Both the position numbers and the translations under genes were made by a program. A stretch of DNA of 64,000 nt from Diprion similis (lineage: Eukaryota; Arthropoda; Insecta; Hymenoptera; Diprionidae): contig NC_060106.1 in assembly GCF_021155765.1 (NCBI RefSeq), forward strand, positions 20,238,031-20,302,030. Reading direction: 5' to 3'. Positions 25,028 to 39,044 of this stretch are shown piece after piece. Numbering within the stretch: position 1 is the first letter of the stretch; each line of letters opens with the position of its first letter. The notes below the pieces were generated by a model. The model made no database searches, was not told where the DNA came from, and worked only from the letters and a program-made list of their open reading frames with translations.

Positions 25028-28000
25028 ATGCGCTGCGTCGCGGCGCTGCTCGTCCTTGCCACCCTTTTCGTCCTTTCACAGTGCTCCGTTCGTAGCGTCG
25101 CACCGGATGAAGGTGAGTTCAAAGTTCGCGCTCTGAGTCCGCGGTGGCTACTGAGCTAAGAATATATAATCGATGCATCGATTTATCGGTTAGAAAAAAA
25201 TAAACGAACGCGACTTGATTTAATCGGTGAAAATTTAATCGATTGTTTAGGATTTATGAAACGAAATTTTGTTGATTTGGCGGAAATGTTTTTTGATAAT
25301 TTATACTTTTATATGAAATATTCTTCAATATTAGGTGAAAGTGTTTATTTATCTTTTACTTGTTGTATCAAGTTCATAATAAAATCGATTGCGAGGAAAA
25401 TAATCGCGTCAGTTGATTGACGAGTTTGAAAAATGATTGATTATTTTCATTGGAAATTATTTCGCAATCTTCGAAACCACTTTGTGATTTCTAAAATCAC
25501 ACTGAAATCGGTAATATTAAAATAAAAGTCTGTGTTACTAACGACCATGATAATCGTTGGAAGTTATAAGAAATCATTTAGGATCAGAGAAATTTCTTTG
25601 TGATATAAAAAAAAGATCATATGAAATCATAAGAAATCACATGAACGGAGTCAAATTTTTTTCGCAAGTGATCTCTGGTAATCACTTTATAAAATGTAAG
25701 TAATCACGAAATACGTAATCATGGTGTCGATTTTTTACGGTAAAAAATCTATTGATCAGGTAAAAGCGCTTTCTTTTCAGGGGGTTTTGAACACGTCGGA
25801 GTTACGTGACAGATTAAAGCACATCTCCTGGAAAAGCCGCCCCATTTTTTGTAAAGTGTCTAATGTCACCTAAAATACACTAGAAGTGATAAATTATCAT
25901 GAGAATGAATTTTTGAAGAAGAAATTTTATTTCACGGTGAATAAAATGTTAAGTAGACCAGCTGAGGTATAATTTCACCCTTAACTGAACTCTAATTACT
26001 GAAAATTCATCGCGGAAAAATCACTTGCAAAAACAGACAGGTATGGTTGGCTCTCAAACTTAATTGTTCTGCAGCAATTCCGTGCAGGTTGACCAAAAGT
26101 TGCGTAGTTCTAGATTTCAAAGTCACGATGTTACAGCAGGACGTTGACTTTGGAATGAAAAAAAATCGACTAGATCCCAATGAATCCTGAGTTTTTTATA
26201 ATTCATTTATTCATTTTTTTGGATCGTTTATTGCCTCGTAAATGCAATATTTAAATCACAAAGTCGAAATTCTGCATTTACATTTCGTTCATATACCTAA
26301 AATACATATAAAGTTACTTATTTTTTATTAGCTAACTTTTTCTAAGATTATTCTCTATAACTAAATTCCAACTCTCACAGAAAATTGACTTGATGTAATC
26401 TTTGAATTATTCGATCACCCGACCAATTCATTCGGATAATTACGACGGAACAACTGTAATGAACGACCGATGCGAAAGTCGTCAACATCTGTTGGTTGAC
26501 TTAATATGAAACCCATGTTAGGGTACAAATAAAACTTAAAATATTTTTCAGTAACCTTATATCTTATATTCATGGTCATTAACCGATGACTCATGCGTTT
26601 CTTTAAATTTCTTCTCTACAATATCTTCTCATTCCACATCTGGCGTCGAACTAAAAAAGCTTCACAGCTTCGCGTGTTTTTCCTTGCTGTGCTTGCACGA
26701 ATGGCGGTCTAAGGCTGAAATAGCATATTGTGTATAAAAAAAAAAACTCAGTCCTTTCGGGCCAAGCGTGAGCTCGCAATACGAGTCGTAGGTGAGCCGA
26801 AAACGAATATTGCAAATACGCGAGGTGAAAATTGAGGTTAGAGTCGCGTAGCGTCGAATTTATTCGCGACAGCGCATGCGCGCAGTACAGAAAAGACCAC
26901 TTTCAACTCCCAGGACTTAAAAGTGTGATTTTCAGTAATCTGCCCAAACAAATTCGCAGATTCACTCGTCCATCGTAGAAACGGGTGCTTTGTGTACGGA
27001 AAACACGCGTGGAAAAAGGCGTAAAAAATACTCGCGTTATGTAAAATTAGTGTCGTAAGCACCGTCTGGCTCTGGCTTACCGGCGGTCGGTAAGCTCAGA
27101 GATGGGTCGAGGTTATCGAGCAGAAAGACCGGTACAAATTGCGCTCCCATAAGTTGCGGAATCACGGCGATCTGCGCGACGGCAGTTTCCACAGTCGCTG
27201 CACTTATAGCCAGGCGGAACCCGTTCAAGACTCTCGTCGTCGAGCAAGAAACCCGGAAGGAGGTCACTCAACTCCAAGATCGCCGTTGAAGAAGCTCTGT
27301 GGCGTCAACCTGCAAGCCGAGGGAGACACAAACGGCGTGAATTCGTGAAAAATACAAAGCATTTGTCGCGTATCGATCGATGATAAAATTTCATAAGTTT
27401 TTCAGATCTGCGGTAATTTAGAAAAAAAATGCTGGCTTTATTGTCAGCGAATATATGCATGCAAATTTGTCAATTGATCTCGCACCGCGTCTTTGGATCA
27501 CAATTCGACCAGAAATGGAAACAGCCGCAATTAAATGCGTGACGGTGGCAAAAAAAAGGTGGTGAAGAGCGCATTTAGAGGACTGGTTACATCATAATGT
27601 CATTTATCAAGTGTCCTCTACGATGCGCTACAGGATGATGTCATTACGACACACGATGCTGCGCGTCTATGCTTTTATAAAACTTATTACGTATATTGTA
27701 ACCGAAATGTGACTGAATTATAAAAAGAAAAGAAAAAAACAATTGAAGCGTGATAAATACGGAAAACAATATATCGTAATATAATATCGATGCTTCATTT
27801 CAAATCGCTTTGTAATTGGTAATTAGTGTATTTATAACAAACTTTTACTCTACGACGGCTTATTTTATTTAAACAACAAAAAAACAATTTTTTTCCTGTA
27901 GTATCGTCGAATATTGAAGTTTTTAACTTTGCGTCGATCTTGATTGAAACCATCATTATATGTCAAAGTTGAATTGACTGCTGAAAAAAGGAAGGAAACT

Positions 28001-31000
28001 CGTTTCACGACGAGTATATATAAATTTGTAGAAAATTTTCTTGCGCATAAATCGAGCCTGCATCGCAGACTAAAATTGGACGAGTTTACTAAATTCTTTA
28101 CCATTTGCAAAGTGACCATCTACTTACAAACCTTTTTTTACAACTCCGGTATATTCCATTTCTCTATTTTTTAATCTGATCTCGAAGTGTTTTAAATTTT
28201 TCGATAAAATATAAACACTGCTTGGTTCCCGATGAGTGCAAACTTCTGCCGAAAAAACAGACTCAGAAGCAGACATCTAACGATAAGAAGATAAATAAAA
28301 ATAAAAAAATCCACCAGTCTGATGGGAATCGCTCATGCAGAGTCTCGGCTGCATAATTTTGAGACAATACTTGAGACGTTTGTGGGTAGATGGATAGAGA
28401 GAGAGAGAGAGAGAGACTAATCGATACCCATATGGAATGCCTGAGAAGCGATCTGGGGCTGACACCGGATGAATGATGATCGTCGAAAAATATCTGAGAA
28501 TATCGGATTGTGCGAGCGTCGATCTTCGGGTCCTGAATCGCTGGGTTCTTGGCTATAATTGGTTGGGTAAAAATGGTTAAACTGTTGGACGTTGCTCAGC
28601 CCGCCCACGCTTCAGGAAATCGAATAAGTCACGCTGTTTACGAGGTGTAATCCTGTCGAGCAGCCGAGCCCACAGCTTTCCCGTGCGAATAATCATCCCG
28701 TGGGTTCGGGTTATCGGGAGGATCTGTTCATTCATTATTCAGGGGGATTCGATTCAACTCTTGGGATTGCCTGGCGCTTCCAGCAAACAATCAAGTGATA
28801 ATGAAAACTCCGCTTCGCTCGCTTCGTTGCGTATCACGTGTATAGTAATATTGAATACATACGTTTGTATCACTTGTTTATTATTCAAAATTTTCCGTCA
28901 TTCGAGAATTTATTTTGAAACCAAATGACGTGGAGGTAATATGTGCACATACTATTAATTTAGGTGTACACGCATCACTCGAAACGAATGAGCCTGAATC
29001 TATTTTAAACCCCTTGTGTGTTGATCGAATCTATTTAATTGAATATATTTTGTCAATTTTAATGCCCCTGTTGGAAAAATAAAAATTTATTCTGGAATAA
29101 AAGGTGTGGTAGTAAATAAAATTTTATCATATAAGTTTTTGGCACATCCTATTTTGGAAATTAACATTTCGATTGCATGAGGTAGCCTCGAGTTATTTAT
29201 CACACCTTTGTAGAAATCGGAGAAACATATAACGGAACTTGTTCAGCCCCCGCAAGTTGAGGTTCTGCCATAACCTAGTTGTACGTACGTATCAAGATTC
29301 AGAAGTTAGAAAATACTTGAAGAGGCAAAAAATATCGGTGAAACAATACAAATTTTTGTTATTGCACGATGAACAAGTCTACAATATTTATTAGGAGAGT
29401 GTTAGAACTCTGGATCGTGAGTTTTACTCACAATGAAACTTCTAGGGTCGTTTCCATGGTCTAAAATAGAAAAACCTGCGATATGTAGTTTAATTTTATA
29501 GGCATCTGTTCGATCTGGGTGAAATTGATTAGATCAGCTGTAGTTTGATGAGTGAATTTGTGTATTTTTGCCTCAAATATTAAGTTTCGTTGTTCTCGAT
29601 TGAAGTTCCGATCACAGAATCTTACAGATTCACAATTTTATCACTTCAGAGCCATAGCAAAGCGCAAACTGCGAACTTTCGACAATCTGATTTATAATTG
29701 TAAATTGAAAAAAAGAAAAGCTCCATATTTTGGGCCACAGATACACCCCTAGAAAATTCATCAGAATTCATGATCCGGAAGTCTTCTTATGACTCTAATC
29801 GAATGTGATTTTTTTTACAGCACTGACAAAGGAGCTAGAAGAGGCGTTGAATGATGACAATTTTGTCATCGCCGTGAAGAATATCAAGCCGAAGAAGCGT
29901 CGAGGTCCCGAGACGCTACTTATTGCAGACTTTTCCGGATCGAAGGAGAAGTTCAAAGTGATACTGGACAGACGCACGAAACAGGGTAATTGAAATTATT
30001 CGCAAAAGTTATAATTTAATGTTACAAAAGCTCGAGACTCGATCAAATTAAACCAATAGTCAAATCGATAAATAATCTGTCAAACGGCCTTGGAAAGAGT
30101 TCGAATGATCCAGGTATAAAATATTGGAACAAGACTTGAATTTGAATCCCCATATAGACCAGTTTTGCACCTACACTACTTCGGTTCCCAACCCATGACG
30201 CAATTCCATCTACAATCTTATACCAGCGCATAGCGTCCCTGACCAAATATGGTGAATTTCTATCTCAATTGAAGAAGGTTGTCTTGAATACACGTTCGTC
30301 TTCTTACACAGAGAGTTTGTCCCATTTATCGTAACTCGCTTATTGAGCCTCAACATCTGTCACAATTTTTCACCGCGAACCAAATTCCCCAGCAGCTATA
30401 TTACACCGTGACGAAATCCTCGGATTGAACGTATGAAGAAGAAAAAACAAAGAGAAGAGAAAAACGAGGAAACAAACAGAGAAAAAGAAACAAGAAGAAT
30501 CAATCTTGATAGTCGAGTTGGCAACAAAAAAAAAATATGTACACAGTGTCACTTATTATACGACTCGTGTGTGAAAATACCGATGTGGTAATACTGCTGA
30601 TCGGATTGCGTGTTGAGTAAGTGGCCTGATACAAAACTATGTCATCGCATTTGTCGTGTGATCTGCTAAAACGATCCTCCTGGGGATTGGAAAAAAAATT
30701 AACCAAAAAAATTACGAATGAAAAAAGGTCTTCCGATCCGGTGATCACTTCTGTGAACCCCCACACATGTTTGATACTCATATATATATGTGTTAGAAGA
30801 ATACTAGAGTGTTTGTCAGAGACGGGAAGTTCGAGGCCTCGAGATTGAACCAATTTCTCACTCTCCGTCTCGTGGCACCAGATGTTGCACCCGACACAGA
30901 GAAGCGTTTTCCGTATCCCCGATCGCATTATGCAACTCGGAAACTTACAAATTGAGGAAAGTTTTGCTCGGCGGTAGAAACACGATTCCCGCACTTTGAC

Positions 31001-34000
31001 CTTTTCCAATATCAAAATCGTTGAAACACGCATTTTCGATGCGTAACACCATGAATTTGATGAGCCATGAGCATGTTTTCATTAGTATTACCCTAATTCT
31101 GATGCAGTTGCAATCGAGACGGTTCACCATGGGAGCGTCCACACTGAACGCTTCGACGTTAAAGGTCTCGACGACTCTACGATCGTCAAGAATCTGCTTC
31201 TCCATGTCCACCAGGTTCAACCAGACGCCAACGTCGAGTTGTACGTGAATTGCGCCCACCATGGAAACCTGCCGATGAACAAAACCCTCAGGGATATGGC
31301 TGGAATTCTGCGTACGGTTCGCCTCGAGGTGGTGAGTATGGTGTAAGAGGAACTTTAAGAGTCAGAGGATCTTACGGGGTCATAATAACGCGATCAATGA
31401 AGTACGTTGGTTATTTCGAAGTGCGAGTGCTTTGCAACAGCAGCCAATCCTGCCAGCTACTATATCGAATCTCATCGATACAGGTTTTCATTCAATTCCA
31501 GCAGAGCCACCATACAATTACAAGTACAAACAACTGAAATTTTCCACTTCACATTCTCTCTGTTTACAATCGGATCCGCGGACCTGTCGATTTGCTTCCA
31601 ATCGCGTCGCCCTCGACAGGGTTTTGGCACCAAGCCTGTCCTACACCCCGTCCTACATCCATTATACATATACATATGCATGCACGGGTGGGTATGTATA
31701 ACACGATCGCAGCTTGATTGATGAATAATAAACACAAGCCGTACCTTGGCCTGCTAGTCTTGGACAACAGACCTCCGATCATAGAATGTATCACTCTTGT
31801 TACTGCTTCTGGCCCACGCCTGAATTCCTCTGACCGATCACGAGGAGAGGCCACCCAGCCTGGCGACGTAACCCAGGCTTTCCATTATTGCAATACGTTC
31901 ACGACACATAATTATTATCTACAGATTGAACCAGGGAACGATATTCGTTTAACTAAAGTTTGAAACACTTTATCGCTAACCACGTACATGAAATGTCCTG
32001 AACGTACTTCCAACATTTCTCAACTCGATCTTCAGAGACATTCTCACGGGCAGGGTTTCACATTCGGTTCAGGGTAACTGATGTGATCGGTAAACGACCG
32101 ATACATTACACCTCCATACTGCATCCATGCCAGTCTTTTTCTTCGGGATCCTGATACTCATTGCTTTTTCAACAAAGAGATGAAGAAGTTCGTAAAACCA
32201 ACTTGTTAGATATGCAAAATATACCAGTTTATCCGAGCTTGTTGTACTCGAAAGTGTAATCGGCAACGGAATGAATGGCCCACGCGAAAAAATTATGGCG
32301 CAGAACGCCGAACCCACTCAAGCGTTGTACCTTTCTAAGTAGGGTACCTATACTCCCAAGAGCTGCAAAAGACTCGTAGGTTGTAGACGTCGAGGCTCGT
32401 GGGCGGTGGGTCTTCCAAATATGGGCGAGAGTGGCGCTTCGCCATGCAAACGACTTGCACAACGTCTCGATACTCCAAACCGCAGAATATGTATATATGT
32501 ATATATATTTCAGCACGCGGCTTAACATAAGCCTGCAATGCGATTCCACTAACTTTACTTCTCGATGGACGATGTGAGCTTTGACTTATTGGAAGTCTCG
32601 AATTTTGCATGTAAAGTCAAGGAATCCAGTAGGAAGCTTGCTTCCCCCGAGGAATATTGATATTGATGAAATTATTTGGATTTCAGTACAAGGAGAGAAA
32701 GCACAAGGCTAAAGTGTACTCGGGTATGGAGATGAGTGACGTCTTGATGCGGGAAAATTGTCCTTCGGAGTTCCTCGACGTTGAAACGATGCAGGGAATA
32801 GAGCCGCAGGAGGACCTCACACGTATTCCTAGACGGGGTGACATCCAGATTATTCCCGATTGGGACGAGAAACGTAAGCATCGAATTATATCGAAGTATA
32901 AACTGCGCCTGAATGCATCTCTAAGTTGCTCACATGCATGTTTCAGGTTGTTTGACGGAAGCTCTGCTCGTAAAAACTCTGAATTCGTTGATAGAATCCA
33001 TTCGTCGGATAAGGGATGAGGTGGAATTTAACGTAAGGAAAGCGGCCAAAAATGAGTTGGCACACCGTTTTCATTCGATCGTATTTTAATGACCTTGTCT
33101 GATTGATTGATTCTATGATTTTTCAGAAACGAGAGACGCAACATTTGAGAAGCTTGATTGAAAACTGCGCGGGATGCAAACAACAAGGTAATGCTTTTAG
33201 TAATAAAATTTCTCAGTACGAGCGGTTGTAGCAGCCCTCGTCCTCACCCTTTGCTTATTATCATAAAATCGTCAAATCTAAAATTCTCTTTATAATTTTA
33301 AAAATGATCGCAATCTCTCAGTATTTTGTTCTAAGAATTGAATATATGCTGTAGAAACTGCTGCTAACTTATTTCATCTTCTCAAGACTTAAAAGCTCTC
33401 ACAGAAACTTCCTAACTCCATTCTTCCCAATCTCCACATCAGACATTGTTCAGAGTTGATAAAAATTGCTTTTTTCCACGACCGTTTCTACCTTAGTCTC
33501 GTCATGTTCGATGAACTCGCCATGTTACCCGGGAGCACAGTGTCGGGACACAAGCACTGGACCACAATGCGGATCTTGCCCCCGCGGCTACGTGGGAGAT
33601 GGAATAACATGTCGTCGAAGTAACCCCTGCGCCGAACAGCGCTGTTTCCCTGGAGTCGCCTGCTACAACATGGATGATGGCTACAAGTGAGAATGACCAT
33701 TAAGATGCCCTTCTTTCGTCTCATTAAAAGAACTGATATTAAAGTCGAGGGATGAGTCAAGCTTTCTCTGATCAAGCATGAGTGGTAGACTTGGTGGAGA
33801 GTCACTCGAGGACACTCCTGAAGTCAGTCAATCCGTTCAAGGTTACTTGAAGTCGGTTGGGGGTAGATAGAGTCACTTATCGAATGGATAAGTTGCTGGG
33901 ATTTGAGATTAGAAAAGGGCAACTATTCCTCCGATTAAATAAAAAAAAAAAGCTGAACAACACCGAATCCACTTATAATTTGTAGGTGCGGTCCGTGTCC

Positions 34001-37000
34001 CTCAGGATACACAGGAGACGGGGAGAGATGCGACCAGCTGAAGGGCTGCCAACTGCAAGTGTGTCACAGCGGGGTTCAATGCATACCAATGAACAGCCCG
34101 CCTTATTATCGATGTGGACCTTGTCCCGCGGGATTCACCGGGAACGGAACGAAGTGTCATGACATCGACGAGTGCGATCTCGATCAGCCATGCGACCCCA
34201 TGGTTCGCTGCACGAATTTATCTCCCGGTTACAGGTGCGATCCCTGCCCCGCTGGGTACGAAGTACGAACCGTTATGGGTCTAAGCAGCGAAGACCCTCG
34301 AAGAAGGAGGCAGCGATGCACCCCCATCGACAGGTGTAATAACCGGAGAAACGGGGGATGCGTTCCGAATTCTCAATGCTACAGTACCGGCGTTAGTGTT
34401 CATTTTCGTACGTTTGATTGGGGAAGGGCTCATGATTGCATAATTCTTGTGGGGGATAGAACGAACGATTGACTGTCAAGCGGGAGTTTTGTTCCGACTG
34501 ACAATGAGGTAGAAACTACTAAAATCGTCTTGTTTACTGCCTTTTCAGGGTAGTGTCAGGTGTGGTCCGTGCAAACCAGGCTACGTTGGCAATCAGTCCA
34601 TAGGGTGCAAGCTAGCGAAGGTAGTCTGCGATGACGGAGTAACCATATGCGACGATAACGCCTACTGCATCCACTACGGATACAACGAATACGCCTGCAA
34701 GGTAAAATAAGTCCTTTGGAACTATTGACCAAGTCTGCAGTCGAGACACATTGTACCTCAACCATTTTCAGGGATCATGGCACGCGGACGAAATACTTAA
34801 ATAAATGCACTTACTTATGCTATGTAGTTATCGTGTAGACGTCACTGTAGCTTATAAGGTCATCAGACACGAGGCAAACGTGAAGATGCCTTCTTTTTCG
34901 ATCCTGGATATTAGCCAAGCTTCGACTATAGAAGTGTTACGTTCATCGGTACTTCTTTTCGACGTGACTTAGTTCTTTCAGATTTTTCATTCTCCAGAGA
35001 CTCGAAGATGCAGGCAACTTACAGAGCTTCAATCACACTAAAACATACTCATTTTTTATAAGCTTCCAATTAAGCACCCAACTATGGTTTGTAGCTAGGT
35101 ATATATTCTACGAAGAATCATAGGATAGTCTTGTACAGTCGTACCTAATGTACCATACCAAGCAGGCTTTTTTACTCTGCGTAACAATTTACTGACATCG
35201 TCTGTTGACCTCGATTGTATAATGATGATTTTAATTAAAAAATTATTAAACCAGTTTTCAAGTCGATTACAACACAGCCAAATCGTAATATGCAAAAAGC
35301 CAAAAAACAACTTGCCTGCATCCTGACATCATCAGTGCAATTATACGTATATCACACGTCCCACCATACTTGGGTCGAATATCATCCTCTCGACTGTTGT
35401 CACACGTGAGTGATAACGAGGGGTACCAATGGTTATTCGCAGTGTAAAATCGGCTGGGCTGGAAACGGTAAACTGTGTGGACACGACTCCGACACTGACG
35501 GTTTCCCAGACAACAAGTTGGACTGCCCCGAGCGAAACTGCATGGCCGACAACTGTCGTTACACTCCAAATGGACAGGAAGATGCGGACGGAGACGAGCA
35601 AGGAGACGCCTGCGATTCGGACAAGGATAACGACGGCATCCTGAATGCGGTAGACAACTGCCCGCTCGTTTACAACCGTGACCAGGAGGACAACGATCGT
35701 GATAAGCTAGACGGTGTGGGAGATGCTTGCGACAACTGTCCATACTTATACAATCCAGGGCAGCGTGACATCGATGGTGACAAGTTGGGGGACGCCTGTG
35801 ACCCTGACATCGATAACGACGGTGATTATAAGGATCAGGTTGGCCGTTGGGGTCACTCTCCTGTCCATTCGATGGTCCTTGAATTGTCTTCTTTTTTCAG
35901 GCATTCGAAACAACGATGACAACTGCCCGTACAACCGGAACCCCAACCAGAATGACCGTGACGGTGACGGTTTTGGTGACGTCTGCGACAACTGCCCAAA
36001 CGCGTCGAACGCCGATCAGCGAGACAGTGATGGAGACAGTGTCGGAGATGTCTGCGACACCGGTGCCGACAGGGATGGCGACGGGATTCAGGACGATTGG
36101 GATAACTGTCCTTACGTAGCGAATGCAGACCAAACTGACACGGACAATGATGGCCGAGGTGACGAGTGCGACGACGACAAGGATGGCGACGAAGTCCCGG
36201 ACGACAGGGACAACTGTCCGTACTACTACAACCCGGAGCAACTCTTACCGGACTGTGAGTGATGGATTTATTATTATTGTTGTTTTTTTTTTTTGTTATT
36301 TTGGTTTATAACGTTCTAAACCGCTTCTCCCGAAGATGATTTCCGCAAAGAAAAATGCAAGAAGGACTGGGACAACGATGGGTTTCCTAACAACATCGAC
36401 AACTGTCCAAACAACAGCCAGATATCGACGACTGACTTCCGGGCGTTCAAGGCCATCATACTTGACCCCATCGGTGAGGCCCAGATGGATCCGAACTGGG
36501 TGATCCAGAATAATGGGTCAGAAATCGTGCAGACGGTAAACAGTGATCCTGGGATCGCCTTCGGTCAGTTTGCACTGCTTAAAATTTTCCATCTTAGTTT
36601 CTTATCGACTCACGTCTTCATCGCTAATCATTCTCTTCGATTTTAGGCCACGACAAGTACAGCGGTGTTGATTTTGAGGGTACGTTCTACGTCGATACCA
36701 CCATCGACGACGATTACGCAGGCTTTATATTCTCCTATCAAAGCAACGAAAAGTTCTACGTGGTCATGTGGAAGAAGAAGAGCCAGACCTACTGGCAGTC
36801 GACGCCTTTCCGTGCAGTTGCCGAACCTGGGATACAGATAAAACTGGTCAACTCAGCCACTGGACCAGGCGAAATGTTGAGGAACAGCATATGGCACACC
36901 GGCGATACCGAGGACCAGGTCAAGCTGCTGTGGAAGGATCGGAGGAACGTTGGATGGAAGGATCACACTTCCTACCGCTGGCTGCTCCTTCATAGGCCAA

Positions 37001-37352
37001 AGATTGGACTGATCAGGCTTAGGATATACGAGGGAAAGGAGATGGTCGCTGATTCCGGGAATATATTCGACTCAACGTTGAAGGGCGGGAATCTCGGCGT
37101 CTTCTGCTTCTCTCAGGAAGCGATCATATGGTCGGACCTCGTATCTCGATGCAACAGTAAGCTTATAATTAATCCAGTTCTTCGTCGTATTTCACTGCAT
37201 GATTAGAGCCAATTTTAACTGGTCGTTATTCGTTTTTAGATCAAGTGCCAGAAGTCGTGTACAGGGATTTACCCCCTCAGCTTCAGCGAGCTGTGCACAT
37301 TGATGATAACAAGAACCACTTTGGAGAGGTGACTAAAAATCGCGGAGGATAG
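25028..37352 (+). CDS. Tsp: thrombospondin (pentameric, subgroup B type)
   Basis: Secreted calcium-binding matrix glycoprotein; the insect protein is concentrated at muscle-tendon junctions. Fourteen coding exons: 25028-25112, 29821-29985, 31108-31331, 32687-32873, 32947-33032, 33127-33187, 33497-33686, 33986-34391, 34549-34701, 35443-35821, 35901-36254, 36336-36563, 36647-37156, 37240-37352. The product is 1046 residues, close to known insect thrombospondins. Domains seen: signal peptide (about 1-21), N-terminal laminin-G-like domain (about 29-205), heptad coiled coil with two closing cysteines, CAGC (about 221-266), six EGF-like repeats (about 272-540, one starting DIDEC), aspartate-rich type 3 repeats (about 541-795) with an RGD at 36155-36163, and the C-terminal lectin-like domain. 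There are no procollagen or type 1 repeats, which places it in subgroup B. Intron 1 is 4.7 kb. Several donors are non-consensus (GTTAGT, GTGATT, GTCAGT). The ATG follows a TATA promoter. Confidence 0.95.
27037..27267 (-). other. unassigned open frame antisense in Tsp intron 1
   Basis: On the minus strand, a pyrimidine-rich acceptor (ending ...GGCTTGCAG, near 27308) and a GTAAGC donor (near 27076) flank a less AT-rich stretch. It includes a 64-codon frame containing [21 protein letters not shown] stop lies upstream in the same frame and no family is recognised. It could be an exon of an unannotated antisense transcript or chance. I treat it as unsupported coding. Confidence 0.2.
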
Positions 37353-38267
37353 AGTTTGACTGGTTAAATATTGTAGGAATGAGATACTCGTCGGATTACG
37401 AGGTGAATCAATACGCCAATGCTTACAATTATTAAACATATATGTATGACTAATCATGTCCCGAGATCACAACGATTGCACAAATCAAAATTTCGTATAC
37501 GGTAAACATTGTTACATAAGAACACGGTGCCGGAAAAAATGGAAAAAATGCCGGTGTGGAAAAAATTTTACCTCCATCTGGAGTGCCTTTTTTTCACAAG
37601 TATGCGAAACTATGCACTATTTTTAGTGGCTCTGACAGAAAGTCATGATAGTTATGTAATAATAATAATTTTTTTTTTCATTTGCTGAATAATAAGAAAA
37701 AGAGAAAATTCGACTTATAAAGCTCTTTGTCATTATATATCTCAATATCAAAACCTGCGCGGCACGAGCTAGAATTTTTATATCGTTACTTTTAATGTAA
37801 AAAGTGATAGTTATAATGAATAAAGATATAATATATTCTACTTACCAAAAATAACCATAGTTTTAATGTTATTCAGTGTTCGTGAGTAATCCAGTTCGAA
37901 TCATAAGGATTCGTGTCATTTCATTATTCAACTTTACCTATAAATGCCGAAGGAAATTATCGACACTAAAATTGACAAATGTAATATTGAACTTTCAGGT
38001 GTTGAAAAAAAATCATAAAACTGAGTGAGGGATTAGGATCGGATTTTTTTTTACAGACCAGGTGAAATGGGAAACACATCGTGACAATAATACGACGTCT
38101 GAATAAACTGATCGGGTTGTATTTAGTGCGTATATCCATACATAATATATTTTTTTAAGGTATCCAATTTTCATAGATGATCTCCAATAAAATCTAATTG
38201 ACGAATGACGTGTTTATAACAACAATAACAATCGTAATTGAATTAAATGACGCTAAGAATAAACGTA

Positions 38268-38308
<41 letters not shown>

Positions 38309-38835
38309 CATGTGTGACTTTTGGCAGCGTGAGGTGAGAGTGAACAATGTACCATCAATATGCAATCTGTTTGCTTTTCCGTTCCTCAAATTTGTCACAC
38401 GGACTTAAAATTTTTTCAATTCAGCACCATTGCAGATAATTTTTCTCCGCGATTTTATTATCTATTTATCACCGAGAGACATACTGTAAGTATAACAAGT
38501 ATGTAAAGCAAAATGACTACTTTTAGCTTTCCTTATACGGTAAGTACAGTAGCAATCATATTAGTTATAACGATCCAACGACGTATAATAACAATGAATA
38601 TGTATATTTGTTAGCGTAGGATTACGATGATTTTTTCGCATTAAATTGACAATTTAACTATTGACAACAGATAATCCGAACGCTCTGCGTTCTATATACG
38701 TATGTACACGACTAATCGCATCATCCTCGCCAAGAATTACATTTATGCATGTATGGTATGTCTACAATTAACTCCGCAATATTACGTTTTTTAAAAGCAC
38801 CTAGTATTCAGCTATATTAAGTATATCTATTATTA

Positions 38836-38866
<31 letters not shown>

Positions 38867-38961
38867 AACTACTATCATTGACATTTGAGTTACGTTATGC
38901 TGTTTCTAAAAGACGAGAATCAACATATCGGCAGCGATTTGCGGATATGTGCCTCTGAAGT

Positions 38962-39044
<83 letters not shown>

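Noticed and set aside
30500-31033. 177-codon minus-strand frame
   Set aside because: Antisense to thrombospondin intron 2. No recognisable domain, no fitting splice sites and ordinary intron composition.
35267-36241. 158- and 114-codon minus-strand frames
   Set aside because: Antisense shadows of the thrombospondin type 3 repeats, where the repeated aspartate codons leave the opposite strand free of stops.
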